Below, piece after piece: positions 43,277-52,256 of a stretch of DNA of 64,000 nucleotides (position 1 is its first letter; every line of letters starts with the position of its first letter). The translations under genes were made by a program, and so were the position numbers. This DNA is from VBCK01 sp036270655. Its GTDB lineage: Bacteria > Pseudomonadota > Gammaproteobacteria > Burkholderiales > Burkholderiaceae_F. The stretch covers positions 62,001 through 126,000 of the forward strand of contig DATBCD010000030.1 of the NCBI GenBank assembly GCA_036270655.1, given 5' to 3'. The notes beneath the pieces are model-generated. The model was not told the DNA's origin. It ran no database searches and worked only from the letters and a program-made list of their open reading frames with translations.

Positions 43277-44638
43277 TTACTGCTCGTCGTTTTCGGGCTG
43301 CAGCACCGCCAGCGATTCGACGTGCGACGTGTGGGGAAACATATTGACGATTCCGGCCGCCGCCAGGCGCCAGTGGCCTTCATGTACCAGCACCGCGCAA
43401 TCGCGCGCCAGGGTGGCCGGATTGCACGACACGTAGACCAGGCAGCGCGGGCGTACCTGGCTGGCAGCCAATGCGCGCGCCACCGCCAGCGCACCTTCAC
43501 GCGGCGGGTCCAGCAGCACGCGGTCGATGCGACCCTCGCGCAGGTTCAGCGATTCCCACTCGTTGCGAGTCCACGCGAACAGATCCTGCGAGACGAAACG
43601 GACCCGCGCCTGCAGGCCGTTGGCCTCGGCCGCACGAGCGGCACGCGTCACCTGGGCCTGGTTGCCCTCGATGCCGATCACGTGCGCGACCCGGGTGGCC
43701 AGCGGCAAGGTGAAATTTCCAAGCCCGCAAAACAGATCCAGCGCGCGTTCGTCGGGGCGGCCATCCAGCCGCGCCAGAGCGCGCCGCACCAGGTTTTCGT
43801 TGACCGCGTGATTGACCTGCGTGAAATCGGTCGGCGCGAACGGAAGCTGCACACCGAACTCGGGCAGCCGCAACTGCAACTCGACCGCGTCGGAATCGGC
43901 CAGCGGTGCCGCCGTCCCGGGCCCTGAGGGCTGCAACCACACCGCCACCTGATGCTCGGCGCCGAATCGCTCCAGTGCGTTCCGATCGGACGCCGACAGC
44001 GGATCCAGGATGCGGAACACGAGCACGGTGTGCACGTTGGAGCCGGCCTGAACGACCGCCACCTCGATCTGCGGCAGCCGGCGCCTGGCGTCCATCCCGC
44101 TGACCAGCGAGCGCAGCGGCATCAGCAGCGATCCGACTGGACCGGCCAGCACGTGGCATTCGCGCATGTCGGCGACGAAACTGCTGGCGCGCTCGTGAAA
44201 TCCGACCAGCGCCTGCGCCTTGCGTGCGACGTAACGCACCGACAGGCGCGCCCGGTGCCGGTAGCCCCACTCGACCCCGGAGATCGGGCGCATGATCTGC
44301 TCGGGCTTCAGGCGTGCGAGGTGCCACAGGGCGTCCTCGAGTACCCTCTGCTTGACGGCAACCTGGGCGCGCGCGTCCAGGTGCTGCATCGAACAGCCGC
44401 CGCACGCGCCGCGCCACAACCCGAAGTGGGGGCAGCGCGGCGATACGCGCTGGCTGCTCGCATGCTCGACCTGCACCAGCCGGCCCACGTCGAACTTCTG
44501 GCCGCTGCGAAGGCGCTCCCAGCGGACACGTTCGCCCGGCAGTGCGCCTTCGATAAAAGCGGCCTTGCCATCGACGCGCACGATGCCGCGCCCCTGCTGG
44601 TCGAGCGATTCGACCCAGTCGACCCGAAGCGCAGTCAC
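43277..44638 (-). CDS. rlmD: 23S rRNA (uracil-C5)-methyltransferase RlmD
   Basis: SAM-dependent methyltransferase for U1939 of 23S rRNA. The 453 residues have an N-terminal TRAM domain (WVESLDQQGRGIVRVDGKAAFIEGALPGERV), the four-cysteine iron-sulfur motif ending CPHFGLWRGACGGCSMQHL, and a Rossmann domain (DLFCGLGNFTLPLA). The DPPREGA loop and the catalytic cysteine YVSCNPATLARD follow. The GTG start at 44636-44638 overlaps the upstream exonuclease stop by four bases (GTGA), implying coupling. Confidence 0.94.
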   Translation of the reverse strand: MTALRVDWVESLDQQGRGIVRVDGKAAFIEGALPGERVRWERLRSGQKFDVGRLVQVEHASSQRVSPRCPHFGLWRGACGGCSMQHLDARAQVAVKQRVLEDALWHLARLKPEQIMRPISGVEWGYRHRARLSVRYVARKAQALVGFHERASSFVADMRECHVLAGPVGSLLMPLRSLVSGMDARRRLPQIEVAVVQAGSNVHTVLVFRILDPLSASDRNALERFGAEHQVAVWLQPSGPGTAAPLADSDAVELQLRLPEFGVQLPFAPTDFTQVNHAVNENLVRRALARLDGRPDERALDLFCGLGNFTLPLATRVAHVIGIEGNQAQVTRAARAAEANGLQARVRFVSQDLFAWTRNEWESLNLREGRIDRVLLDPPREGALAVARALAASQVRPRCLVYVSCNPATLARDCAVLVHEGHWRLAAAGIVNMFPHTSHVESLAVLQPENDEQ

Positions 44639-45423
44639 GGGCTCGGCGTTGCCGGCCACGCGTTCAGGAACTCCTGCCAGATGGGGGCGCCGGACGCGGC
44701 CAGCGCATCGCGGACGGTTTGCAGCTCCGCCGCATAGTCGGGCTCGTCCAGCTGCCCGCGCATTTTGCGAAAACGGCAATACAGCAGGTAAGTGTTGACG
44801 ACGTCGCTTTCGCAGTAGGCGCGGATCCGCTCGATCTGCCCGCTGCAATACGCCTCCCACACCTGCGATCCATCCATCCCCAGCTTCCCGGCGAAGCCGG
44901 CCAGGCGAGCCAATTCGTCCAGCGGCGCCGCCGCGCGCGGCTGGTAGCGCGACAGCACGTCCATCAGGTCGACATGGCGCAGGTGGTAGCGGTTCACATA
45001 GTTGCTGTAGCGCAGGTCCCGGTCGTCCTCGCCCTGATCCCAGTAGCGGCGCGCCGGCACGCCGTGAATCAGGGCCCGGTAGTGGAGCACGGGCAGATCG
45101 AACCCGCCTCCGTTCCAGCTGATCAGCTGGGGCTCGTAGCGATCGATCAGCCGGAAGAAATCGTTGATCAGCTTGGCCTCGCTGTCCCCCGGCGAGCCCA
45201 GGCTGCGTACCCGGAATCCGGACTCGTCGCGGAACGCGCAGCCGATCACCAGCACCCGCTGCAGGTGCAGCGGCAGGAAGTCGCTGCCGGTGCGCTCGCG
45301 CCGCTCGGCCATCGCCTGTGAAGCCACTGTGCGGTCGTCCAGGCCGGCCCAGTGCGGCCGCAGCTGCCTGAGCCCGTCGACGTCGGGAACGGTTTCCAGA
45401 TCGAACGTGAGGATCGGCGTCAC
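44635..45423 (-). CDS. DEDDy-type 3'-5' exonuclease, PolB-like
   Basis: Predicted single-strand 3'-5' exonuclease of the predicted PolB-like exonuclease family. Exo I FDLETVPDVDG, Exo II ISWNGGGFDLPVL and Exo III YCESDVVNTYLLY (YxxxD, with the catalytic tyrosine) are all present, so it should be active. A GTG at 45421-45423 gives 262 residues and the start VTPILTFDLETVP. An in-frame ATG at 45459 would add only an Arg/Pro-rich stretch. It is coupled to rlmD; the shared role is unknown, possibly RNA or DNA end processing. Confidence 0.88.
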   Translation of the reverse strand: MTPILTFDLETVPDVDGLRQLRPHWAGLDDRTVASQAMAERRERTGSDFLPLHLQRVLVIGCAFRDESGFRVRSLGSPGDSEAKLINDFFRLIDRYEPQLISWNGGGFDLPVLHYRALIHGVPARRYWDQGEDDRDLRYSNYVNRYHLRHVDLMDVLSRYQPRAAAPLDELARLAGFAGKLGMDGSQVWEAYCSGQIERIRAYCESDVVNTYLLYCRFRKMRGQLDEPDYAAELQTVRDALAASGAPIWQEFLNAWPATPSP

Positions 45424-45626
45424 GCCGCGATTGTACGGACGCGGGCCTGTTGGGCACACGAGCCGGCCTCAGCCCGTGCGCGCGCCGTCAGCGCAAAACA
45501 GCAAGACGCATCGTGCCCCGGCCGGCGTAGAGTTCCGTTTCTCTGGGCCCAGGTGGCCGCTCGTATAACCACGATCGGGCCGACTTGCGATTGCGGGCGC
45601 CTCGTGCGCCTCCAGGAGACCGTTCC

Positions 45627-46598
45627 ATGCCGCTGACCGATTGCACTCTGACCGGGATCGATGAAACGACGCCGCTGGTCGAACTTGCGGTTGTCTCCGA
45701 TATGTATCCGTATGCGGAATGGGCTTTCCTTTATTCCCCGAAGCGGCTGGGCACGCCGGGCCGGTACCCCTCGCTCGGGCGGATCCAACGCGCGTTCAGG
45801 GAACTGCCGCGCTACGTCAGAGTTGCGCTGCATGTCTGTGGATCCGGGGTAGCAGAGCTGCTGGACGGCGAGCACGTCGTTCGCGGCCTGTTCGAGCAGG
45901 TGCGCACGCGGGATGGCCGGATACAGCTGAACTTCGACGCGGGCAGCGGTGAGGTCGACCTGGGGCGCCTGCGCGAGTTCATGCTGGCCTGCGCATCGGT
46001 CCCGTTCATCACCCAGCACAACGAGAGCAACCAGTCGGTGACCCAGGCCCTGGCGGGTGTGGCAAACCACGCCATTTTGTTCGATTCCTCTCTGGGTCGC
46101 GGCATTACGCCGCAGGCCTGGCGCCCGGCGACCGAATCGGTAGCGTGCGGATACGCGGGCGGTCTGGGTCCCGAAAACCTCGGCTTGCAACTGCCGCGTA
46201 TCTACGACGCGGCAGCTTCAACCAGGTTCTGGATCAGCATGGAGAGCCGGTTGCGCGACGAGAACGACCGTTTCAGCATGAGCTTTGCCCGCAAGTGCCT
46301 GGAAATCGTAAGCGTCCAGGCGTCGGAGCGCCTGGATTTTCCGGCGCCCCGTCCGATGCGCCGCCGATGCGAGCCTCTGGAGCTGATCGACAGCGGTTTG
46401 ATGCGCAACGACGACAACGCCCGCGAATTCGAAACGATGCTGCGGCTTTTGCTGCGTGCAACCCGCGACGCCGTCGATCCCCAGGTGCTCGACGTGCGGC
46501 GTGCCGCGGAAAACCTGCTGCTGCGCAAGGGAACGATGTTCATGCCGCGCCCCGAGGCGCAGACCCTTCGGCCGGCGGCCCCGGGGCTGACTTCCTAA
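45627..46598 (+). CDS. unrecognised protein with TrpF-like TIM-barrel features
   Basis: Protein of 323 residues that I cannot assign to a named family. The ATG has a Shine-Dalgarno (CAGGAG). Several segments recall phosphoribosylanthranilate isomerase and related ribulose-phosphate barrels: VELAVVSDMYPYAEWAFLYSPKRLG, YVRVALHVCGSGVAELL, ILFDSSLGRG and the late GYAGGLGPENL, like the TrpF phosphate-binding loop AGGLxPEN. The catalytic Cys of TrpF (KICG) is missing at the N-terminus. A C-terminal region of about 120 residues is Arg/Glu-rich and helical. Its stop overlaps the convergent rpoS stop. An aldolase-like or degenerate isomerase role is inference only. Confidence 0.6.
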   Translation: MPLTDCTLTGIDETTPLVELAVVSDMYPYAEWAFLYSPKRLGTPGRYPSLGRIQRAFRELPRYVRVALHVCGSGVAELLDGEHVVRGLFEQVRTRDGRIQLNFDAGSGEVDLGRLREFMLACASVPFITQHNESNQSVTQALAGVANHAILFDSSLGRGITPQAWRPATESVACGYAGGLGPENLGLQLPRIYDAAASTRFWISMESRLRDENDRFSMSFARKCLEIVSVQASERLDFPAPRPMRRRCEPLELIDSGLMRNDDNAREFETMLRLLLRATRDAVDPQVLDVRRAAENLLLRKGTMFMPRPEAQTLRPAAPGLTS

Positions 46599-47596
46599 TA
46601 CAACACGTCGCGCTGCACTCCGCGCGAAAGCAGCGCCTGCTGCAGGCGCGCCAGCGCTTCCTGCTGGATCTGCCGGACCCGCTCGCGCGTCAGCCCGAGC
46701 TCGCGCGCCAGATCTTCGAGCGTGGCCGGATCCTGTCCGTTCAGGCCGTAGCGCCGCTCGATCACGAGGCGCTGCTTGGTCGAAAGATCGTCCAGCCAGT
46801 GGTCCATCAGCAACTGCAGCTCGTGCTGAGCCACGTGACGCTCGGGGGCCACTGACGCCTGGTCGGGCATCAGCTCGAGCCACGCGGTGTCACCGTCTTC
46901 GCCGATCGGATGGTCCAGCGAAGCCGGCGCTTCGCCCAGCGCGATCAGGTCGGAAATTTCGTCGGCCGTCTTGCCCAGCAGGCGCGCGATGTCGTCGACG
47001 CTTGCGCTGCGCGACAGGCCGGCAGCACGCCATCCGGCCTCGAGGCGATGCCGCGCGCGTTGGACCTGCTTCAGCTCCCGCATCACGTGCGAGGGCAGGC
47101 GCACCATTCGCGTCTGCGCGGCCAGCGCGCGGTCGATCGCCTGACGGATCCACCAGGTTGCGTAGGTGGAGAAGCGAAAGCCGCGCTGTGGCTCGAATCG
47201 GTCCAGTGCATGGATCAGCCCCAGATTGCCTTCCTCGATCAGGTCGAAGAACGTGACGCCGCGGTTCAGAAAGTTGCGGGCGATGGAAACCACCAGCCGC
47301 AGGTTGTGCACGATCATCTTCTGACGGGCGTCGAAGTCGCCCTCGCGCGCCAGCGTCGCATACGCATATTCCTGCTCGGCGGTCAGCAGAGGGCGCGACC
47401 CGATTGCTCCGAGGTACCGGCGCATCGAATCGCCGCCGACGTCGTCGGCCGCGACCCAGGCCGTGCGATGCAAGTCGGCGGACTCGGGCGCGCCCGGGCC
47501 GGCCGCCTCTGCGGGCGGCTGCTCCAGGGCGTCGGCCACGGGCTCGCGGTCCCCTTCGGTCTGCTCGCTGTCAGTCGGTTTGCGCGGGCGCCCCAT
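46595..47596 (-). CDS. rpoS: RNA polymerase sigma factor RpoS
   Basis: General stress/stationary-phase sigma factor. The 333 residues have region 1.2 (DSMRRYLGAIGSRPLLTAEQEYAYA), region 2 (LRLVVSIARNFLNRGVTFFDLIEEGNLGLIHALDRFEPQRGFRFSTYATWWIRQAIDRAL), region 3 and region 4.2 (TLEDLARELGLTRERVRQIQQEALARLQ). The genes upstream (nlpD, pcm, surE) are the classical rpoS neighbourhood, and in E. coli the main rpoS promoter lies inside nlpD. The stop codon region overlaps the convergent gene by three bases. Confidence 0.97.
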   Translation of the reverse strand: MGRPRKPTDSEQTEGDREPVADALEQPPAEAAGPGAPESADLHRTAWVAADDVGGDSMRRYLGAIGSRPLLTAEQEYAYATLAREGDFDARQKMIVHNLRLVVSIARNFLNRGVTFFDLIEEGNLGLIHALDRFEPQRGFRFSTYATWWIRQAIDRALAAQTRMVRLPSHVMRELKQVQRARHRLEAGWRAAGLSRSASVDDIARLLGKTADEISDLIALGEAPASLDHPIGEDGDTAWLELMPDQASVAPERHVAQHELQLLMDHWLDDLSTKQRLVIERRYGLNGQDPATLEDLARELGLTRERVRQIQQEALARLQQALLSRGVQRDVLY

Positions 47597-47640
47597 TCGC
47601 CAGCGTCCTTGGCGCGCCGGCGATGCGGTCCGGGTGCCGT

Positions 47641-48567
47641 TCAGCGGGATGGCAGGTACGTCAGCGGATCCACCGGCGTGCCATGACGCCGGATTTCGAA
47701 GTGGAGTCTGGGGCTGGCCGCATCAGTCATCCCCAGATCAGCAATGTGCTGCCCCCGCTTGACGGCCTGTCCCTGCGTTACCAGGATCTCGTTGTTGTGA
47801 GCGTAGGCCGACACGTAGTCGTCCGTGTGTTTGATGATGACCAATTTGCCATAGCCGTGCAAGTTGCTGCCGCTGTATACGACCTCGCCGTCGTTGGCGG
47901 CCCATACCGGATCGCCGACGTTGCCGGAGATATCGATCCCCTTATTGCGGGTCTCGTCGAATTGCTCCACCACCTTGCCGGCACTCGGCCAGGCCCAGAC
48001 CTGTACGGCCTCCGCGGCACTCTTGTCGGGAGTCGTAGGCGGCGGTGGCGCGACCGCGCCGGGCGTTTCGGCGCCAGCCTGCGGCGCCGCCGCGGGCGGT
48101 GCCGCACCGGTCTGGGCAGTCAGTGGGCTGCCTGCAGTCAACGGGCGTGTCTCCAGCGACCCCGACGGCGAGACGGGCACTGGCGTGGCCTCGGCCGGGC
48201 TCGCCTCGTCGGCCGCAGGCGGCGCAACCCGCAATGTCTGACCCACGTGAATTTGGGTCGTATCGCCCAGGCTGTTCCAGCGCGCCAGATCCCGGGCGTC
48301 CTGTCCGAACGCAAGCGCGATGCTGTACAGGGTATCTCCCGACTGCACTACGTACTGACCATCGTGCGCCTCACGCGTGACCGCGGCAGGCGCCGGCGCG
48401 GGAGGCGGCTGCGGCGCCACAGCCGGCGCCGCCTGCTTGACGGGGCCGGACTTCGAGCGCTCCTCGATCGGCGCCTGGTGCGTCGGCGAGACGATACAGG
48501 CGCTCGACGCCAGCACGGCGCAGGCGGACGCGACGATCGAGCGCAATATCGGGCCTGAGGCTGTCAT
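47641..48567 (-). CDS. nlpD: LysM/LytM-domain amidase activator NlpD
   Basis: Envelope protein that activates the septal amidase AmiC rather than cutting peptidoglycan itself. It has 308 residues: signal region with Cys24 as a likely lipidation site (the lipobox is weak), a LysM domain (YVVQSGDTLYSIALAFGQDARDLARWNSL), a Pro/Ala linker, then an M23/LytM domain. The first zinc ligands are lost (NKGIDISGNVGD in place of HxxxD), though HFEIR is kept, fitting a non-catalytic activator. It overlaps pcm by four bases and lies 44 bases before rpoS. Confidence 0.94.
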   Translation of the reverse strand: MTASGPILRSIVASACAVLASSACIVSPTHQAPIEERSKSGPVKQAAPAVAPQPPPAPAPAAVTREAHDGQYVVQSGDTLYSIALAFGQDARDLARWNSLGDTTQIHVGQTLRVAPPAADEASPAEATPVPVSPSGSLETRPLTAGSPLTAQTGAAPPAAAPQAGAETPGAVAPPPPTTPDKSAAEAVQVWAWPSAGKVVEQFDETRNKGIDISGNVGDPVWAANDGEVVYSGSNLHGYGKLVIIKHTDDYVSAYAHNNEILVTQGQAVKRGQHIADLGMTDAASPRLHFEIRRHGTPVDPLTYLPSR

Positions 48568-49265
48568 CGGTTATCGGCAGTCACGGTTCCATGCAGCAAC
48601 GGCACGAAGCGTACCGGTTCCTGCTCGCGTCGAAGCAGCCGCCCCTCCGGACCCTTGGACAGCACTGTAAGGACCTGCGTGTCACGGCCGAGCGGCGCGA
48701 CGATCACCCCGCCCGGCACCAGTTGTTCGAGCCACGTGCCCGGAATGTCGTCTCCGGCGGCGGTGCAGACGATCGCGCCGAACGGCGCCTCGGTCGGCAA
48801 TCCCAGCACGCCGTCGCCGAACACGAGGCGCAGGTTGGCGATCCTGAGCGGCCGCAGATTGGCGCGCGCCACTTCGTGCAACGCACGCACGCGCTCGATC
48901 GAAAACACGGTGCCGAACAGTTCGCTCAGGACGGCGGCCGCATACCCGCCCCCGGTGCCGACTTCAAGGACGCTCAGGCTCTTCGGATCGGCCGCCCCGC
49001 CCAGAGCCAGTTCGGCGCAACGCGCCACGATATAGGGCTGCGATATGGTCTGCCCGAATCCGATCGGCAACGCGGTGTCTTCGTAAGCCCGGCTGGCCAA
49101 CGCCTGATCGACGAAACGATGCCGCTCCACGCGGCGCATCGCCGCCAGCACGCGCTCATCGCGCACCCCAAGCTCGCGCACGCGCTCGACCATGCGGGCG
49201 CGAACGCGTTCGGACGTGAGCCCGGTGCCGGGCGTCGCGCTCAAAGCTGCCCCGGGCCCAGCCAT
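48564..49265 (-). CDS. pcm: protein-L-isoaspartate O-methyltransferase
   Basis: Repairs isoaspartyl damage in ageing proteins using SAM. The 233 residues have the SAM loop VLEVGTGGGYAAAVLSEL (about residue 100), the family motif LPIGFGQTISQPYIVA and the late APFGAIVCTAAGDDIP. The ATG at 49263-49265 lies 25 bases inside the surE 3' end; an overlap of this kind is usual for surE-pcm. Later starts are less likely, as they would trim the SERVRARMVERV helix. Confidence 0.95.
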   Translation of the reverse strand: MAGPGAALSATPGTGLTSERVRARMVERVRELGVRDERVLAAMRRVERHRFVDQALASRAYEDTALPIGFGQTISQPYIVARCAELALGGAADPKSLSVLEVGTGGGYAAAVLSELFGTVFSIERVRALHEVARANLRPLRIANLRLVFGDGVLGLPTEAPFGAIVCTAAGDDIPGTWLEQLVPGGVIVAPLGRDTQVLTVLSKGPEGRLLRREQEPVRFVPLLHGTVTADNR

Positions 49266-49993
49266 TGCGAAACGGACTCCAGCTGCCCCGTGTGAGTCAG
49301 GTCGATCTGCAGGGGCGTCACTGAGACCAGGCCGCTGGCGGTCGCGTGAAAGTCCGTTCCCGGGCTGGCATCGGCCGCCTCGCCCGCGGCCCCCACCCAG
49401 TAAATCGTTTCCCCGCGTGGGCTGACGGTGCGCACCACCGGTTCGGACGGGTGGCGTTTGCCAAGCCGCGTGCATGCCAGGCCGCGCAACTGCGAGTACG
49501 GTCGATCCGGAATGTTCACGTTCAACAGAAACGTCTCGGGCAGCGGACCGGCGCGAAAGCGCTCGACGATCGCGCAGCACACCCGCGCCGCACTGTCCAG
49601 ATGGGCGTGGCCCTTCTGCACCATGGAAAATGCGATCGCGGGCAGGCCGAACAGATAGCCCTCCATCGCCGCGGCAACCGTTCCCGAGTAGATCGTGTCA
49701 TCGCCCATGTTCTGGCCGTCGTTGATACCCGACACGACCAGGTCCGGACGGCGATCGAGCAGGCCCGTGAGCGCGATGTGCACGCAATCGGTCGGCGTGC
49801 CGTTGACGAACAGATAGCCATTTTCGGCCTGCCGCACCGACAAGGGCCGGGTCAGCGTGAGCGAGTTGCTGGCGCCGCTGCAATTCTGTTCCGGCGCCAC
49901 GACAGTGACCTCGCCGAAGCCGCGCATCGCATCGGCCAGGGCTCGCAGCCCGGGAGCGAGATAGCCGTCGTCATTGCTGACCAGAATGTGCAT
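49241..49993 (-). CDS. surE: 5'/3'-nucleotidase SurE
   Basis: Metal-dependent nucleoside monophosphatase linked to stationary-phase survival. The 250 residues begin MHILVSNDDGYLAPGLRAL, with the paired metal aspartates, and contain NGTPTDCVHIALTG, VVSGINDGQNMGDDTIYSGTVAAAMEG and FLLNVNIP. It is the first gene of surE-pcm-nlpD-rpoS. The 559-base region upstream separates it from the fic gene on the other strand. Confidence 0.97.
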   Translation of the reverse strand: MHILVSNDDGYLAPGLRALADAMRGFGEVTVVAPEQNCSGASNSLTLTRPLSVRQAENGYLFVNGTPTDCVHIALTGLLDRRPDLVVSGINDGQNMGDDTIYSGTVAAAMEGYLFGLPAIAFSMVQKGHAHLDSAARVCCAIVERFRAGPLPETFLLNVNIPDRPYSQLRGLACTRLGKRHPSEPVVRTVSPRGETIYWVGAAGEAADASPGTDFHATASGLVSVTPLQIDLTHTGQLESVSQWLGPGQL

Positions 49994-50552
49994 CGAAATC
50001 CCCCGCGCATCTTAACCGCCCCGTTCCACTACGAAAGAAAGGCTCGAGGTCAGCGTATCCATCGCGCGTCACAGGTGGATAGGCAGGCACGTGGATGCGC
50101 AGGGTGGCTGCGCTTCGGGCCGCGTTCAGGTGGTTCACTACGGAATCGGCTAAGCCCGCTCTGCCGTGAGCCTCGCTGATTTCAATACGCTGGCATCCAG
50201 GCCAACGTAAGGCGAAGATGGGCGCCGAGCGTGTTTGGGATCAGCCCACGCCGACCACTGGCGTCGCGGGCATGGCAGCGATGGCCCGAGTAGAGCGTTT
50301 AACGAGAAAACCTGTCGGAAGCAGCCGTTGTGTCGATGCGAATAGCTGAAACCACGACGGCCTTAGCCAAAGAGTCTGCCTTCCAGCCAGAATCCCCAAG
50401 CAACCCAGCAGAGATAGATAGATTCTCGACAAGAGTCGCTGCTTCCTCGAAAGACACACCCTGGAGCTTAAATTAGTAGACAAATTCTTGTAATAACCTC
50501 ATGAAACTAGATATACTCTCGAACAAAGCGCTCATTAGTATTTGTTTTCTCG
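49994..50552. other. long intergenic region, AT-rich at its right end
   Basis: No gene is supported. Bases 49994-50240 should hold the surE promoter (minus strand). From about 50300 the composition becomes visibly AT-richer than anything else in the window, up to the fic start. A minus-strand open frame at 50241-50483 (80 residues, Leu/Arg/Ser-rich) has no family features and no clear ribosome-binding site. No repeat or attachment-site copy of the nearby tRNA-Pro was found. Confidence 0.6.
50490..50519 (+). promoter_or_regulatory. sigma-70-like promoter for fic
   Basis: TTGTAA (50490-50495) and TATACT (50514-50519), 18 bases apart, in the AT-rich patch. The transcript would start about 25 bases before the fic ATG. 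No good Shine-Dalgarno precedes that ATG (TTTTCTCG), so initiation may be weak. Confidence 0.55.
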
Positions 50553-52118
50553 ATGCCTTCCAAATCCACACATGCCTCGCTACTCGGGTACGCGGCTCTG
50601 GTCCAAGACTTCGCGCTTTCCTGCCCGCCGCCCCGGGTTGTCAGCAAAGTCTCCAGCAGCGTTCGCCTGGTAAATCGCACCCTGTTCGAAAACGGCTGCG
50701 AGGAAATCGTCTATCCCAAGAGTGCCTATCGGCCGCGTACCGGTCTAAGTGGACAGCTCGAGTACGCGCTAAAAAGCGAGCCCCTGGACCTCACTGTCCT
50801 GGCTGCCCTGTTCGAAAAGCAGCCCGCACGCGAGCAACTGCAAGCGTGGCTGAACGCCGCGCCGTCCTCCCGGTACGCACGCACGGCCGGTCACTTGTAT
50901 GAATGGCTGACAGGCCAGACCTTGCACTACAAGTTGCCCGCCGGCGCCCCGCGCGTGCCGATTCTTGACGAGGCCGACTATGTGACTGGCCCCGCGATAA
51001 GCAATCCGCGCTTTGGCGTCATCCACAATCTCATCGGCACTCGGGCCATGAGCCCCCTGGTGCGCCGCACGCCAGCGCTGAAAGCCTTTCTTGCAAGCGA
51101 CCTTAAAACTCGCATCACCAGGACCATTGCTGCCATCGAGCCCGGCCTGCTGGAGCGCGCCGTCGACTATTTGTACCTGGCTGAAACCAAGAGCTCGTTT
51201 GCGATTGAAAGGGAAATTCCCAGTCCGGACAGAAGCAGGCGCTTTGGTCTGCTCCTGGAGCGCGCAGGTGCGCCGGGTCCCCTGAATGAAGAAGCTATGG
51301 TCGGCTGGCAAAACGAAATCATCGGCGTGCCCTTGCTGATGGAGCACACCTATCGAAACAAGCAGAACTGGATGTCAAACAGCGGCTCCCAGTATTCGGT
51401 TGCCTACATCCCGCCTGCCGTCGCGAACGTCGATGCGATGATGCAAGGAATCTCCGAAATTACCCAGGCCGGCGTCAGCGGCGCTGTCGACCCGGTAATC
51501 GCTGCAGCCTGCGCATCCTTCGGCCTGGTTTTCGTGCATCCCTTCCTGGACGGCAACGGCCGCCTGCACCGCTTTCTTGTGCACCACATCCTTCGCCAAT
51601 GCGGCGTGACACCTGCTGGTGTCGTTCTGCCACTGTCGGTTGTCTTGCTGAAGCGCCAACGCGAGTACGCCAGTGTGCTGCAGGCGTACTCGGGTCCGCG
51701 CACACGTTTGCTGGACTATCGGCTCGACCCGGACACAAATACGCTCGAGGTCAAAGGACCGCAGCCAGCCTGGCTTTACGCCTATTTTGACGCCACGCGC
51801 TTGTGCGAGCTCGTGGCCGAATGCATCGACTATGCCTTGAACGAGGACCTGCCAGCGGAGCTTCTCTGGTTGCAGTCTTTCGACGCCGCCATGGGACGAA
51901 TCAACCAATGGCTCGAGGGCGAGCAATCGGTCCTGAGCCTGCTCGTCCGGCTCATCGCGCAGAACGACGGCCAGCTTTCCAAGAACAAGCGCGGACAATT
52001 CGCACGCTACACCGATGACGAAATTGCCCGTGCGGAAGAAATCGTCCGCGACGCCTTTTCGCACTCCAAGAGTGCCGAACCGGCCGACATCGGCGGGCCT
52101 GACGGCGCTGCAAGCTAG
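50553..52118 (+). CDS. Fic domain protein adenylyltransferase (Fic/DOC family)
   Basis: Predicted AMP-transferase acting on protein hydroxyls. It has 521 residues. The catalytic Fic loop HPFLDGNGRLHR (about residue 329) is intact, including the His, Asp/Gly-Asn anion hole and Arg. Upstream at about residues 213-220, SSFAIERE resembles the class-II inhibitory helix (S/T)xxxE(G/N), with Arg in place of Gly/Asn, so it may be self-inhibited with no separate antitoxin. The N-terminal 200 and C-terminal 120 residues are unassigned. It stands alone between surE and tRNA-Pro, in a patch of different composition, suggesting acquisition. Confidence 0.9.
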   Translation: MPSKSTHASLLGYAALVQDFALSCPPPRVVSKVSSSVRLVNRTLFENGCEEIVYPKSAYRPRTGLSGQLEYALKSEPLDLTVLAALFEKQPAREQLQAWLNAAPSSRYARTAGHLYEWLTGQTLHYKLPAGAPRVPILDEADYVTGPAISNPRFGVIHNLIGTRAMSPLVRRTPALKAFLASDLKTRITRTIAAIEPGLLERAVDYLYLAETKSSFAIEREIPSPDRSRRFGLLLERAGAPGPLNEEAMVGWQNEIIGVPLLMEHTYRNKQNWMSNSGSQYSVAYIPPAVANVDAMMQGISEITQAGVSGAVDPVIAAACASFGLVFVHPFLDGNGRLHRFLVHHILRQCGVTPAGVVLPLSVVLLKRQREYASVLQAYSGPRTRLLDYRLDPDTNTLEVKGPQPAWLYAYFDATRLCELVAECIDYALNEDLPAELLWLQSFDAAMGRINQWLEGEQSVLSLLVRLIAQNDGQLSKNKRGQFARYTDDEIARAEEIVRDAFSHSKSAEPADIGGPDGAAS

Positions 52119-52146
52119 GGCCGGCGATTAAGTGCCGCTCTGGTAT

Positions 52147-52224
<78 letters not shown>

Positions 52225-52256
52225 CTTCGGAGGATTGTACCGTGCGCGTCGGCCCG

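Noticed and set aside
50241..50483. 80-residue minus-strand frame in the fic leader
   Set aside because: No ribosome-binding site or family signature. It lies in an AT-richer stretch where chance frames with many Leu/Ser/Arg codons occur.
49994..52146. Integrative element using tRNA-Pro as attachment site
   Set aside because: I looked for a second copy of the tRNA-Pro 3' end left of fic and for an integrase gene, and found neither. A single-gene acquisition remains possible.
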